Positions 25,789-35,227 of a stretch of DNA of 64,000 nt are shown piece by piece. The DNA is from Streptomyces sp. NBC_00820 (GTDB taxonomy: Bacteria; Actinomycetota; Actinomycetes; Streptomycetales; Streptomycetaceae). The stretch spans positions 7,118,001 through 7,182,000 of the forward strand of contig NZ_CP108882.1 in assembly GCF_036347055.1 (NCBI RefSeq), written 5' to 3'. A model generated the notes under the pieces. The model worked only from the letters and a program-made list of their open reading frames with translations. It was not told the origin of the DNA and did not search any database. Numbering within the stretch: the stretch's first letter is position 1; every line of letters starts with the position of its first letter. Both the position numbers and the translations under genes were made by a program.

Positions 25789-26874
25789 ATGACGCTGAGG
25801 ATCGACATCAGCGGTCTGCCGTCCGAGCGAGTGCGGTTCGCCGCCTCCCCGCTGGCCGAACTGACCGCGATGCTGCACGTGCTGGCCGAACCCGGTCACC
25901 ATCCGCAGTTCGCCGGCTGGGCCGCGGACGTCTGGACCGGGCTGCGGGACGAGCCGGCCGAGCGGCTCAAGGAGGCCGAGTTCCTCTGGCGTTCCTCACA
26001 GGCCGACTTCCTGATCCCCGCGCGGCCCCGGCCGACCCTCGCCGAGGAACTGGACGACGTGGACCGGATCGACGACGAGACGTATGTGACCGCCGCGCTC
26101 GTCACCACGTGCGGCAGCAGCCGGGTCCATTTTCCCGGCGCGTCGCCGCTCACCGACACGACCGCGCGCGAGCGGGCACTGGGTGTGGCCCAGGCCCGCG
26201 GCGCACGGCAGGAGGCCTTCGCGGAACGGCTGCTCGCGGACCCGGCCGCGGTGCGGGCGCGGGTGCGCCACACCCTCGAAGAATGCGCCGAAGCCTTCTT
26301 CGACGACGCCTGGGCGGGCGTCGCGGTGCAGCTCGCCACCGATCTGCGACTGAGGAACGAACTGCTCAGGCGTCACGGCACCGGGGCGGCACTCGCCTCG
26401 GTCTCCGGCGCGGTCACCCTGGCACCGGACGGCGACTGCATCATCGTGGACAAGGTGCAGGACAAGGCGACCGTTGCCCGTGGCGCCGGGGTCACCTTCA
26501 TCCCCAGCGTCTTCGGCCGCCCGCACCTGGTGGCGGTCCACGCGCCCGGGTGGCATCCGGTGGTGCAGTACCCCGTCGCCGAGCCGAGTCCGGCGGAGCC
26601 GGTCTCTCTGGAGACGGTCACACTCCGGCTGGAGGCACTCTCGCATCCGGTACGGCTGCGACTCCTGCGCACCCTGGCCCGCGGCCCCCACACCACCGCC
26701 GAGCTGGCCCTCTTCTGGGAACTCTCGCCCCCGGAGGTGTCCCGCCACCTTGCCGTCCTGCGCCGCGCGGGCCTGCTCGCGGCTCGACGGCAGGGTCGTT
26801 ACGTCCGGTACACCCTCAATCTGTCCGACCTGACGGCGTTGGGCGCCGACCTGCTGGCGGCCGTGTTGCGCTGA
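25789..26874 (+). CDS. ArsR-type winged-helix regulator with DUF5937 domain
   Basis: A 361-residue regulator. Residues 1-~245 are the actinobacterial DUF5937-type sensor region (RFAASPLAELTAMLHVL at the start). Residues ~265-361 form an ArsR winged helix (LEALSHPVRLRLLRTLARGPHTTAELALFWELSPPEVSRHLAVLRRAGLL, RQGRYVRYTL). No metal-binding Cys pair is seen in the HTH, so an organic ligand is more likely than metal. It is divergent from an MFS pump and presumably represses it. Confidence 0.85.
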   Translation: MTLRIDISGLPSERVRFAASPLAELTAMLHVLAEPGHHPQFAGWAADVWTGLRDEPAERLKEAEFLWRSSQADFLIPARPRPTLAEELDDVDRIDDETYVTAALVTTCGSSRVHFPGASPLTDTTARERALGVAQARGARQEAFAERLLADPAAVRARVRHTLEECAEAFFDDAWAGVAVQLATDLRLRNELLRRHGTGAALASVSGAVTLAPDGDCIIVDKVQDKATVARGAGVTFIPSVFGRPHLVAVHAPGWHPVVQYPVAEPSPAEPVSLETVTLRLEALSHPVRLRLLRTLARGPHTTAELALFWELSPPEVSRHLAVLRRAGLLAARRQGRYVRYTLNLSDLTALGADLLAAVLR

Positions 26875-26879
26875 GTCGG

Positions 26880-27420
26880 CGATGGCTGCCCCTTTGGTGC
26901 CTTAGTGGTTGTGACCTGGGAGAGCGACTTCCAGGGCCGCCGGGGCTTGATCAACTCGGTTTTGTACAGGCCGATCGTGCTCTCCATCAGGGCATTGTCG
27001 TAGGCGTCACCGACCGATCCGAATCGAGGCGGCGATGCCGGCGGCGTCCAGATGCTCGGCAAGCCGAAAAATCGTGTATTGCGATCCGGTGTCCGAGTGG
27101 TGGATCAACTCGCCTAGCTGCACAGGGTGTTGCTCCCGGTACCCAGCAGCGGTTCGGGGCAGTGTGGTGATCACGCGCTTGCTGCGGACCGCTCCGGCGA
27201 TGCCGAGTTCACGTATCAGTTGCTCGACGGTGCAGCGGGCCACACGGTGGCCCTGCCGGTTCAGCTCACCCGTCGGCTTGAAGCACACGGCATTCCTGTC
27301 CGGCCAGCCCACAACACCGCTCTCACCCAACTCGCCCAAGACCTCCCTCCAGCCGTCCTGGCCCCACCCCTCGGTCTTCACGTCGTGCCCGCCACACAAT
27401 GCGCCGCCGCGCTGCCGCCG
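26880..27420 (-). pseudogene. IS3-family transposase remnant, deleted and frameshifted
   Basis: Two frames on the minus strand carry IS3 OrfB pieces. One has GELNRQGHRVARCTVEQLIRELGIAG, then HHSDTGSQYT after an internal deletion that removes the first catalytic Asp region. The other continues FGSVGDAYDNALMESTIGLYKTELIKPRRPWKSL before decaying. The frames join near 27005-27015. The element is inactive. The region to 27562 holds no other gene. Confidence 0.8.
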
Positions 27421-27562
27421 ACTGGACCGCCTACCTCCAGGCACGCCAACAGGCCTTCGGTGGACCTCGTCAGAACAAGAGCTGACTGCCCCTTTCGTCG
27501 GGCCGGGGAACGCTGCTCCATATCGTTGACCCGTCAAGCCAGTTCAACTGTTCGGAGGCTTC

Positions 27563-28744
27563 GTGCGGGTCGAGGACCATGCCACGTGGGATCACATCTT
27601 TCCCGTCAGGTATCTTCTGACCTGCCAGGATGCCGACCTTGAGAGCGACTTCTGGGGGCGGTGCGCCGATGTCGAGGGACTTTTCGTCGACCCGGTGCCG
27701 CCGCGTGAACTCCTGACTCTGCGCGGGTGCACGCCCGCAGGGCCATGGCGCGATGCGCTCGCCTTTCCCGACGAGGCCACGCGGTCTTTGGGCAATCTGG
27801 ACGTTGACATCTCAGATGAGAACCGCGCTCAGTTCGCGTGGACCCTGGTGGACACGGTCGTCATCTCGCACTCGCCCAACGCGACCGATCCGGACCTTGT
27901 CGACGTCGTCGTCGGCACTGGCGTGATCGAACACAGCGAGGTCTGGGCCGGTGCCGGCTCTGGCACCATGCCTGCCGTTCCGCGCTTCGCAGTAGCAGAA
28001 GGGGACTACAGGGGCGGGCCTATCGGCGAGTGCCACAGCATCGACGGTCTCCTCGCCCCGCGCAAGGTCCGCCCAGACGTCCCCTTGCAGCTCATCGGGT
28101 GCGAGCCCGGCGAGCGGCTGCTCGCTGCCCTGCGCAACCCGCAAGCATGGACCAAGGAGTGGGGGGTACTGGTGGCGCTGGACCGGTTCGGGCGGGAGAT
28201 GGGGTCCCACCGGGTCCGTCTGGAGATCGCCAAGGTCAGTACGTCCGTGCTGGGCGGGTCCCTGGTCGACATCACGCTCGCCGACGGCGGGGACGACGAT
28301 CGACCCTCGCTGGGTGCCCGAGGCGTCTGGGAGACCTGGTATCAGGGCTTCCCGACGACGCCCAACCAGTGGGCCTCACTGGACACGCGGGGCCGAGCTG
28401 AGTGGCTCGACCTGATACGCCCTCATCCAGGCGGCGAGCCGGACCGAACTGGGGGAACCCATCACCTTGAGGGACGTTTCATCACCGACAAGCCCGGCTT
28501 CTATTGCGCGCTGGGCGAAGCACTCATCGGTCCCGGCCGCTGGTTCGGCCGAGGGCTCGACGATCTCCAGGACTGCCTGGGCGGCCAACGCGGCGTCATT
28601 GGGCCCTTCACCTTGATCTGGCACGACGCCGACATCGCTCGCAACGCATTGAACTTCACCCTCGACCACGGTGGAAAGCTCACCTACTTCGAGGAAGCCG
28701 TGCAACTCCTCGAGAGCCGCGGCGTCACCGTCGTTCTCCGGTGA
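27563..28744 (+). CDS. Large protein with C-terminal barstar-like domain
   Basis: A 393-residue protein; GTG 27563 has GGAGG 4 nt upstream. The last ~90 residues match the barstar fold: TDKPGFYCALGEALIGPGRWFGRGLDDLQDCLGG, GPFTLIWHDADIARNAL and EAVQLLESRGVTVVLR. Barstar inhibits barnase-type RNases, and bacterial relatives are immunity proteins. The N-terminal ~290 residues are not recognised; they include an LDVDISDENRAQFAWTL segment and a beta-rich central part. No RNase toxin gene is adjacent. A two-domain immunity protein is the simplest reading. Confidence 0.75.
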   Translation: MRVEDHATWDHIFPVRYLLTCQDADLESDFWGRCADVEGLFVDPVPPRELLTLRGCTPAGPWRDALAFPDEATRSLGNLDVDISDENRAQFAWTLVDTVVISHSPNATDPDLVDVVVGTGVIEHSEVWAGAGSGTMPAVPRFAVAEGDYRGGPIGECHSIDGLLAPRKVRPDVPLQLIGCEPGERLLAALRNPQAWTKEWGVLVALDRFGREMGSHRVRLEIAKVSTSVLGGSLVDITLADGGDDDRPSLGARGVWETWYQGFPTTPNQWASLDTRGRAEWLDLIRPHPGGEPDRTGGTHHLEGRFITDKPGFYCALGEALIGPGRWFGRGLDDLQDCLGGQRGVIGPFTLIWHDADIARNALNFTLDHGGKLTYFEEAVQLLESRGVTVVLR

Positions 28745-29100
28745 ATCCACCGACCACCTGGTGAAGCCTCGACACCCGCGTGTTACCAGGAGGCCCTTCT
28801 TTCATGCACGCGCAGCAGCCAACTCGCCCAATCCAGAACCCTGTTCGACCAAGAACGACCGCGTGACCGGGAAAGAGCACGCTTCTGAGAGCCGGTGCCC
28901 TGTCAGCGAATCTCCTGGCCACGGGATCGACAACCCTCGGCCCGGCTGGAAGCCTGTCCTGTGCCCCCGACTACGAAGCGAACACCCTCGGCCGCGAGTG
29001 GGATACCCGCCGAAACGGAGCAGCATGATGTTGTCGGCGCCTCGCACTGCGCCCGGCATGACAAGCTGTGCTGGCCCACCCCCGAACCCAGGAGGTCACC

Positions 29101-29343
29101 ATGACCGCAGAGCCCGTAACTACGGAAGGTTCGGAGCCGACTGCCCCTGAGGCGTCCCCTCTGGCGCCGGACAGCGACGGCAACTACGACCTCAAGCGCA
29201 AGTTCCGCGAAGCCCTGGCGCGCAAGCGCGGTGCGCAGGCGAACGCGGCCGATGTTGCCGCCAACCCGGATGCGTCGAAGGTGCGTGCGGCGCACGGCCC
29301 GGCGGCGAGCCAGCGGTCGTTCAGGCGTAAGAGCGGCGGCTGA
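29101..29343 (+). CDS. DUF5302 domain protein
   Basis: An 80-residue hydrophilic protein starting MTAEPVTTEGSEPTAPEAS behind AGGAGG (5-nt spacing). The conserved core YDLKRKFREALARKRG and the C-terminal HGPAASQRSFRRKSGG are typical of the small actinobacterial DUF5302 family, whose function is unknown. The N-terminal half is acidic and low complexity; the C-terminus is strongly basic, which could suit nucleic-acid binding. The 356 bp before it (28745-29100) show no recognisable feature. Confidence 0.82.
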   Translation: MTAEPVTTEGSEPTAPEASPLAPDSDGNYDLKRKFREALARKRGAQANAADVAANPDASKVRAAHGPAASQRSFRRKSGG

Positions 29344-30312
29344 GTCGATCAGTCCCGCGGTCCGGCCGCTTCACCGGCACTCTGCACGCTGTCCACTCGC
29401 GCGCCCGGTGCCGTGGCCCGCAACGCGCGCATGTCCGTGTGCGCGTGGCGGGCGAGGCGTAGCCGGCGGTCTCGCCGGTGGGAGGGCCCAACTGCGGCTG
29501 GCGCGGGTCGGTGGCGCCGCCGCACTGGCATTCCCGGCCAGGACTTCCGGCCGCCGACGTTGCACGGTGGCCAGGACGTAGCTGACCGCCCGGTGCGACG
29601 TCGGCGCGTCTGGCCATCCCAGCCGGCGTCACCACCGGAGCTGTCCGAATCACTGATCATTCCGGGCTGAGGGCACTGCCCCGTCTGGTCAGCGGCCGGA
29701 ACGTATGCGTGCGCGGGACGCAGTGAGCTCGACTCGGCGTGCCCTTGCCGTCTGTCCGTGTCTGCGCGGGCGTGGGCCAGGAGCGGGGCTGCCCTTCTTG
29801 GTCTTCGCAGCTCAGGTGGAACCGATCGCCAAGTGCGATGCGCAGTCCGCTGCTGCGCTGTCGACCAAGCCGTTTGCTGGGCGGGATCATCCGCCGAGCG
29901 TGGTTGGGCCGAGGCCGGACGGCAGTTGGCGTACTGCCACGGCCTCCTGCGCTGTGGCGAATTGGCCAAGGTCCTGGCTGATGAGGCCCCTCCTGGCGCG
30001 TGCCCTGCCATTCGGATTCCGTCAAGCGTGCGGGATCGTTGTCGGGCACCTCGAACCGGCCGGTCAGGTGCACGGAGGGTGCCGCCTGTCGGATGTCCCC
30101 CATGCTCGCCCGTCGTGCCACGCTCGGGCGGCCCTGGCGACCTCCGCCAGGTCGTCCGCCCTGCCCTCGATGAGGGGCATGTTGGAGCATCAGTCCGAGA
30201 CGGCTTTCCGTAGATGCGCCTGGTCGGCCGCTTCACAGTGGCTCGATTCGCGCAGGCCTGCACGTGATGGCGCACGATGTTCTTGAAGCTCTTCGAGTCG
30301 AAGGTGTGCCGT
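29344..30312. other. Degenerate stretch without recognisable genes
   Basis: About 970 bp in which long frames exist on both strands but none gives recognisable protein or shows a ribosome site. Composition and frame breaks suggest decayed accessory DNA. A Cys-rich minus-strand segment (ECQCGGATDP, then CARCG near 29430-29500) could be a relic of a zinc-ribbon protein, but I cannot support it. Confidence 0.4.
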
Positions 30313-30377
30313 TGTACAGTGAAGAAAGCCCCTGACCTGCAGAAAGCCGGCGGGGAGCCGTCTTCCAGGAGTCCAAG

Positions 30378-30410
30378 ATGCTGCGCACCATGTTCAAGTC
30401 CAAGATCTAG
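30378..30410 (+). pseudogene. Truncated panD 5' end ([10 protein letters not shown] stub)
   Basis: ATG 30378 opens ten codons, [10 protein letters not shown], followed by TAG. This is the conserved start of aspartate 1-decarboxylase. The upstream ~70 bp (from about 30310) align with the leader of the intact panD at 49704, sharing CTGACCTGC, GGGAGCC and CAGGAGT in order. Homology stops at AAGATC (30407), where unrelated DNA begins. The stub is best read as one side of an integration site. Confidence 0.8.
30390..30407 (+). other. Candidate attL core (18 bp, panD start)
   Basis: ATGTTCAAGTCCAAGATC is identical to 49716-49733 within intact panD. Upstream sequence is homologous in both places and downstream is not, as expected of a core at the left junction of an element that restores the gene on its right side. 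Confidence 0.55.
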
Positions 30411-30487
30411 CATCCGGGCGTTTGTGCAGGTCAGAGGCATGGTGGTGCCTGCCCAGGTCAGCAAGAGGTCAGCATGCGTCGCAGCAG

Positions 30488-31374
30488 TGAGCCTCTTCCA
30501 ACCTGACTTTGTTGACTGCGAGTTGGACGGCTCTGCGCAACGACGAAGCTCCTGGTAGACGGGTTCTCGACCAAGATCAACCGTGTCCGCCAGGAGCTTC
30601 GCGTGCTTGTCTACCCGTCGTCGATTGATCTGTCCAGCCGTACCTTGCGGTTCCTGACCAGCCAACTCATAGCCATGCGGCAGGAGATCGGGACACGCTG
30701 GCGGCGCCTTCCCGCCGCGCGACAGGCTCTGCTCGCCCTGGCTCATCTGCGATGCGGCGACACCTACGCCCAGCTCGCGGCCGGGTTCGGCATCGGGATC
30801 GCGACCGTCTCCCGCTACATACGCGAGGCCGTCGACATCCTGTCCGCCCTCGCTCCATCCCTGGCCAAGGCGATGGAGACGATCCGCGAGAAGGCGTTCG
30901 TCATTCTCGACGGCACCCTGCTGCCCATCGACCGCATCGCCGCCGACACCCCGTACTACTCCGGGAAACACAAACGCCACGGCATGAACGTCCAGGTACT
31001 CACCGATCCGTTCGGACGGCTGCTCTGGGCCTCGCCGGCGCTGCCCGGCTCGACCCACGATCTGACCGCTGCCAGGCAGCACGGCATCATCGACGCCCTC
31101 ACCGACGCGGGACTCGGATGCTGGGCCGACAAGGCGTATCAAGGAGCTGGCGGACCCGTCCGGGTCCCGTTTCGAGGCCGCCGCCTCAAGAAGTGGAAGC
31201 GTCGCCACAACACCACCCACGCCAAGATCCGCTGCCTCGGCGAGCAGGCCATGGCCACGCTGAAAGGCTGGCGGCTCCTGCGGAAGCTCCGCTGCAGCAC
31301 CAACCGCATCACCGACGTGGTGAAGGCCGTTCTCGTTCTTCACCACGCATCAGCGTGAGGTTGGAAAAGGCTCA
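30488..31374 (+). mobile_element. IS5-type insertion sequence
   Basis: An 887-bp element with 17-bp terminal inverted repeats, TGAGCCTCTTCCAACCT (30488-30504) and the complement of TGAGCCTTTTCCAACCT (31358-31374), one mismatch. Similarity continues 3 bp outward. No clear target duplication is visible. It carries one transposase gene whose stop codon lies at the right repeat. On its right a monooxygenase gene resumes in mid-sequence. Confidence 0.85.
30603..31358 (+). CDS. IS5-type transposase (DDE_Tnp_4)
   Basis: A 251-residue transposase. The N-terminal HTH_4-like domain ([32 protein letters not shown]) precedes the DDE nuclease: Asp in [12 protein letters not shown], Asp in [12 protein letters not shown] and Glu in [14 protein letters not shown]. 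All three catalytic residues are present and the frame is intact, so the element may be active. It resembles Streptomyces IS112-like elements. The start shown (GTG 30603) follows AGGAGC. Confidence 0.88.
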   Translation: MLVYPSSIDLSSRTLRFLTSQLIAMRQEIGTRWRRLPAARQALLALAHLRCGDTYAQLAAGFGIGIATVSRYIREAVDILSALAPSLAKAMETIREKAFVILDGTLLPIDRIAADTPYYSGKHKRHGMNVQVLTDPFGRLLWASPALPGSTHDLTAARQHGIIDALTDAGLGCWADKAYQGAGGPVRVPFRGRRLKKWKRRHNTTHAKIRCLGEQAMATLKGWRLLRKLRCSTNRITDVVKAVLVLHHASA

Positions 31375-32308
31375 GTGGCTCTACGTCGGCGACGTCGAGG
31401 TCGACGGGCTGCCCGACGACGCCTGGCACCAGTGGTACGACCTGGAGCGCGGCCTGCTCCTGATGTGCCCGCTGCCGGGCTCCCGCTCCTGGCAGGTCCA
31501 GGGCTCGGCACCGGCCGCCCCCGACGGCACGATCCCGCCCCCCACGCTCGAAGCGCTCCAGGACGCGGTCGACCGCATCAGCGGAATGCCCATCAAACTG
31601 AGCAACCCGACCTGGCTGTCCGTCAACAAGAAGAACGTCCGGATGGTCGACACGCTGCGCTCCGGCCGGGTCCTCCTCGCCGGCGACGCGGCCCACATCC
31701 ACCCCGTGTCGGGCGCGCTCGGAGCCAACACCGGTGTGCAGGACGCCTACAACCTCGGCTGGAAACTGGCCGGGGTCGTCAAGGGCGCAGGCCAGAGCCT
31801 CCTGGACACCTACCAGGAAGAGCGCCTGCCCATCGCCGAGTGGACCCTGCGCACGTCCCTCTCCTCGGGCGACCGCATCGCCGAAGCCGTCGTCGGCGGC
31901 ACGGGCGGCGCCGAAGCGGGCCTCACCGAGGAGACGATGCAACTCGGCCTGAACTACCGCGACAGCTCCCTCAGCTGGCACCTCACCGCACCCGGCGAGG
32001 GCGTCCAGGCGGGCGACCGCGCCCCGGACTCACCGTGCCCGGACGGCACCCACCTGTTCGACGCCTTCCGAGGCCCCCACTCGACACTGCTGGGCCTGGG
32101 CGCCACCTCCCGCGAAGCGCTCGACCGAGTCCGCTCCGCCGGCCTCCCCGACCTCCGCACCCTGCACCTCCCCGAATGCCCCCCGGCCTACGGATACACC
32201 GAGGACACCCTGGTCCTGGTCCGCCCGGACGGCCACGTCGGCCTGGTCACCACGGCCGACGGCACCGCCGACGTCCTCCGGTACCTGGACTTCCTCCAGG
32301 CCCGCTGA
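31375..32308 (+). pseudogene. FAD-dependent aromatic monooxygenase, 5' half missing
   Basis: About 310 codons of a PheA/TfdB-type flavin monooxygenase. Visible are the second FAD motif [38 protein letters not shown] and the C-terminal thioredoxin-like extension ending [15 protein letters not shown]. The N-terminal FAD motif GxGxxG and roughly 200 residues are absent; the reading frame enters from the IS right end. The missing 5' part is not elsewhere in the window. The protein cannot bind FAD properly and is surely inactive. Confidence 0.85.
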
Positions 32309-32331
32309 CCTCGCAAAACCCTTGCGTTGAC

Positions 32332-32360
32332 GAGCCGTCCGGCGATCCGCCGGACGGCTC
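32332..32360 (+). terminator. Hairpin terminator after monooxygenase remnant
   Basis: Perfect 13-bp arms GAGCCGTCCGGCG and CGCCGGACGGCTC around ATC, 23 nt after the stop. It separates the remnant from the regulated promoter of the next operon. Confidence 0.8.
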
Positions 32361-32392
32361 ACGGCGTCGCGGGACAGTCGCGGGACAAAGGG

Positions 32393-32437
32393 GTGGGTCT
32401 GGCCCCACCCACCCGTACGCCCAGACCCATACCGGGC
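32393..32437 (+). promoter_or_regulatory. Shared promoter box 1, upstream of MmpL unit
   Basis: GTGGGTCTGGCCCCAC (32393-32408), a near-palindrome, is followed 36 nt from its start by ATACCGGGC (32429-32437). The same pair with the same 36-nt offset occurs in two copies next to the two-component system. If ATACCG is the -10 region, the box centre lies near -40, a classic activator position. The first gene starts 64 nt after the element. Confidence 0.7.
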
Positions 32438-32500
32438 CCCGCCCGTGATCCGTAGCGTCTACATCACAACGAGAACTCACAACGAGAAGGCGAGAAAGAC

Positions 32501-32908
32501 ATGACGAACCACACCGGCACCACGGAAGAGGCTTTCGAGACGGTCAAGAAGTGCGTGAACCTCTTCGGCGCGGTCTCCGGCATCGTCCTCGCGACGACGG
32601 CCGTCGTGGCGGCCCTCGGCCACGACGTGACCGCGTTCATGTGGATCCGCGGCGGCGTCCTGCTCGCCATGGCCCCCGTGATCCTGCGGCTGGTCGCCGC
32701 CGCGGCCCAGGGTTCGCGGTCGAGCTTCAAGCGCGTCCGCATCCTCACCACCGTCCTGCCGGTCGCGATCATCGTCGTCGACCTGATCCCCGGCCTCTGC
32801 CCCGGCTGGTACGCCGCCATGCAGGCCATCGGCGCCCTGGGCCTGCTCGGAGCCGCCGTCATCACCCGCCGGGCCCCGCTGAGCGGCGCCTTCACCAAGA
32901 GCGCCTGA
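32501..32908 (+). CDS. Predicted four-helix membrane protein
   Basis: A 135-residue protein with hydrophobic segments at about residues 21-40, 47-65, 79-98 and 103-122, and short polar ends. I do not recognise the family. It begins MTNHTGTTEEAFETVKK behind GAAGG. It lies between promoter box 1 and the MmpL gene, 100 bp upstream of the latter, on the same strand, so the two probably form one transcription unit controlled by the nearby two-component system. Confidence 0.65.
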   Translation: MTNHTGTTEEAFETVKKCVNLFGAVSGIVLATTAVVAALGHDVTAFMWIRGGVLLAMAPVILRLVAAAAQGSRSSFKRVRILTTVLPVAIIVVDLIPGLCPGWYAAMQAIGALGLLGAAVITRRAPLSGAFTKSA

Positions 32909-33008
32909 GACCGACCGGACTTCGGCGCGCCCCCCACCGCGCCTTCGCTCAGGCCGAGTTCACTCCGACAAGACGCGTGCTTTCCAGACAGTCACCAGGA
33001 GGACCCCC

Positions 33009-35177
33009 ATGTTCCAACGCGTCGGGAAAGCCGTCGTGCGGCACCCCGTCTGGACGATCGTGGCATGGCTGATCGCGGCGGTGGCCATCGTGGCCACCGC
33101 GCCCAGCCTCCCCTCGAACAGCGACGAGAGCAGCTTCCTGCCCAAGAGCTACGAGTCCATCAGGGCATCGGACATCCAGCACAAGGCGTTCCCCAGCGCC
33201 TTCACCCCGTCGGCGATCGCCCTCTACCAGCGTGCCGACGGCGGCAAGCTGACCGCCGACGACGAGCGGGACGTCGCCCGCATCACCACCGAGCTGGGCC
33301 AGAAGCACATCGACCAGGTGCAGAAGGTCGTACCCGGTCCGCCGTCCAAGGACGGCAAATACACCATGACCCTGGTCCAGATGGACAAGAAGACCGCAGG
33401 CCAGCCGGTGCAGGCCGACGCGGCCAAGGTGCTGCGCGACGACGTCGGCCAACTGACCAAGGGCACGCACCTCCAGGTCAAGCTGGGCGGCCCCGCCGCG
33501 CAGGCCCTCGACGCGCAGGACGCGTCCAAGGCCGGTAACGCCCTGATCGGGCTCGGCACCTTCGCGATCATCCTGGTGAGCCTGCTGGTCATCTTCCGGG
33601 CGCCGATCCTCGCCGTACTGCCCCTCATCCTGATCGCCCTGGTGTCCGCCGTCGCCAAGGGCCTGATCGCCTACGCCACCAAGCTGTTCGGCCTCCAGGC
33701 CAACGACTCGGTCTCCTCGATCCTGATCGTCGTCCTCTTCGGCGTCGGCACCGACTACTTCCTGTTCCTGATGTTCCGCTACCGCGAACGCCTGCGCGCC
33801 GGTGACGAACCCAAGCAGGCCGTGATCAACGCGGTCGCCCGGGTCGGCGAGGCCGTCGCCTCGGCCGCCGGAGCGGTCGGCGTCGCCTTCCTCGCGCTGA
33901 GCCTGTCCACGCTCGGCTCCCTCAAGCAGATGGGCCCGGCGCTGGCCATCGCGGTCACCGCCACCCTCGTCGCGGCGCTGACCCTGATCCCCGCCGTGGT
34001 CTCGCTCATCGGCCCGAAGGTCTTCTGGCCCTCCAAGTCCTGGCAGCACGAGCCGCGAGGCGCGAGCTTCGCGGCGCTCGGCCGAGGCGTACAACGCCGC
34101 CCGGCGCTGACCGCCGCCGCCTCCGGCCTGGTCCTGGTCGTGCTGGCGATCGGCGCGCTCGGCTTCAAGGCCAACTTCGACCTGGCGTCCGGCTCGATGC
34201 CGAAGACCAAGGAGTCCATGGTCGTCCAGGACGAGCTGAAGACGGCGTACTCGGCGGGCGCCGCCGCCCCCACCGACGTCTACCTCTCCAGCACCGACGG
34301 CAAGCCGCTCGACAAGTCCGCCTTCGCCGCGTACGCCGACAAGCTCGGCGCCGTCGACGGGGTCGCCAGCGCCCGCGTGTCCCAGCTGAACAAGGACGGC
34401 ACCACCGCCGACTTCACCGTCACCCTCAAGTACGAGGCGGCGACCGACAAGGCCATCGCCGCCGTGGACCGGGTGCGGGACGTCGCGCACTCCGACGCAC
34501 CCGCCGGCACGGAAGCCGTCGTCGGCGGTCTCTCCTCGATCTACAAGGACATCGACACCGCCGTCGACCACGACTACCGCACGGTCTTCCCCGTCGCCGC
34601 CGTCCTGATCATGATCATCCTGGGGCTCCTGCTGCGCAGTGTCGTCGCCCCCTGGTACCTGATCGCCTCGGTGGGCCTCGGCTTCGGCGCCACCCTCGGC
34701 GCCACCGTGTGGGTCTTCCAGGGGCTGCGCGGCCACTCGGGCCTGATGTTCCTGATCCCGGTGATCGTGTACCTCTTCGTCGTCGCCATCGGCACCGACT
34801 ACAACATCCTCATGATCGCCCGGCTCCGCGAGGAGGCCCGCGAGGGCCGCACCCCGCGCGAGGCCGCAGGCGTCGCGCTGCGCCACACCGGCCCGACGGT
34901 GGCCGCAGCGGGCTTCATCCTCGCCGCGACCTTCGCCACGATGATGCTCGCGGGCAACGCCCTCCTCAAGGAAATGGGCTTCGCCGTCTCCTTCGGCATC
35001 GCGATCGCCGCCTTCGTCATGGCGATGTTCTTCACCCCCAGCCTGACGGCCCTCATCGGCCACGCGGCGTGGTGGCCGGGCCACGCGGACCGCGCGCTCC
35101 CCGAAGCCGGCTCCGAGGCCCCCGCCGACGAGACACCGGACGGACCTGTACGCACCCCGTCGAAACTCCACAACTGA
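33009..35177 (+). CDS. MmpL (RND-superfamily) transporter
   Basis: A 722-residue MMPL protein with about 12 helices in two repeats. Helix 1 (WTIVAWLIAAVAIVATAPS) is followed by an extracellular domain (~residues 35-175), five helices including VLFGVGTDYFLFLMFRYRE, a second extracellular domain (~385-530) and the matching VVAIGTDYNILMIARLREE. The GTDY motifs carry the proton-relay Asp-Tyr pair. Streptomyces relatives export lipids or drugs. AGGAGG lies 6 nt before the ATG. It shares a promoter architecture with the downstream two-component genes. Confidence 0.92.
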   Translation: MFQRVGKAVVRHPVWTIVAWLIAAVAIVATAPSLPSNSDESSFLPKSYESIRASDIQHKAFPSAFTPSAIALYQRADGGKLTADDERDVARITTELGQKHIDQVQKVVPGPPSKDGKYTMTLVQMDKKTAGQPVQADAAKVLRDDVGQLTKGTHLQVKLGGPAAQALDAQDASKAGNALIGLGTFAIILVSLLVIFRAPILAVLPLILIALVSAVAKGLIAYATKLFGLQANDSVSSILIVVLFGVGTDYFLFLMFRYRERLRAGDEPKQAVINAVARVGEAVASAAGAVGVAFLALSLSTLGSLKQMGPALAIAVTATLVAALTLIPAVVSLIGPKVFWPSKSWQHEPRGASFAALGRGVQRRPALTAAASGLVLVVLAIGALGFKANFDLASGSMPKTKESMVVQDELKTAYSAGAAAPTDVYLSSTDGKPLDKSAFAAYADKLGAVDGVASARVSQLNKDGTTADFTVTLKYEAATDKAIAAVDRVRDVAHSDAPAGTEAVVGGLSSIYKDIDTAVDHDYRTVFPVAAVLIMIILGLLLRSVVAPWYLIASVGLGFGATLGATVWVFQGLRGHSGLMFLIPVIVYLFVVAIGTDYNILMIARLREEAREGRTPREAAGVALRHTGPTVAAAGFILAATFATMMLAGNALLKEMGFAVSFGIAIAAFVMAMFFTPSLTALIGHAAWWPGHADRALPEAGSEAPADETPDGPVRTPSKLHN

Positions 35178-35195
35178 GCCCCACCCACACCCACC

Positions 35196-35227
35196 AGGAC
35201 CGCCACCTCTCCGGAGGTGGCGGTCCT
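35196..35227 (+). terminator. Terminator after MmpL gene
   Basis: Perfect 14-bp arms AGGACCGCCACCTC and GAGGTGGCGGTCCT with a TCCG loop, 18 nt after the stop. Confidence 0.88.

Noticed and set aside
29657..30190. 178-codon minus-strand frame in the 29-30 kb gap
   Set aside because: Arg/Pro/Ser-rich, no motif, no start signal; the stretch appears decayed.
32949..35171. 740-codon open frame antisense to the MmpL gene
   Set aside because: Asp/Gly/Glu/His-rich shadow with no motif; the sense frame is a clear MmpL transporter.
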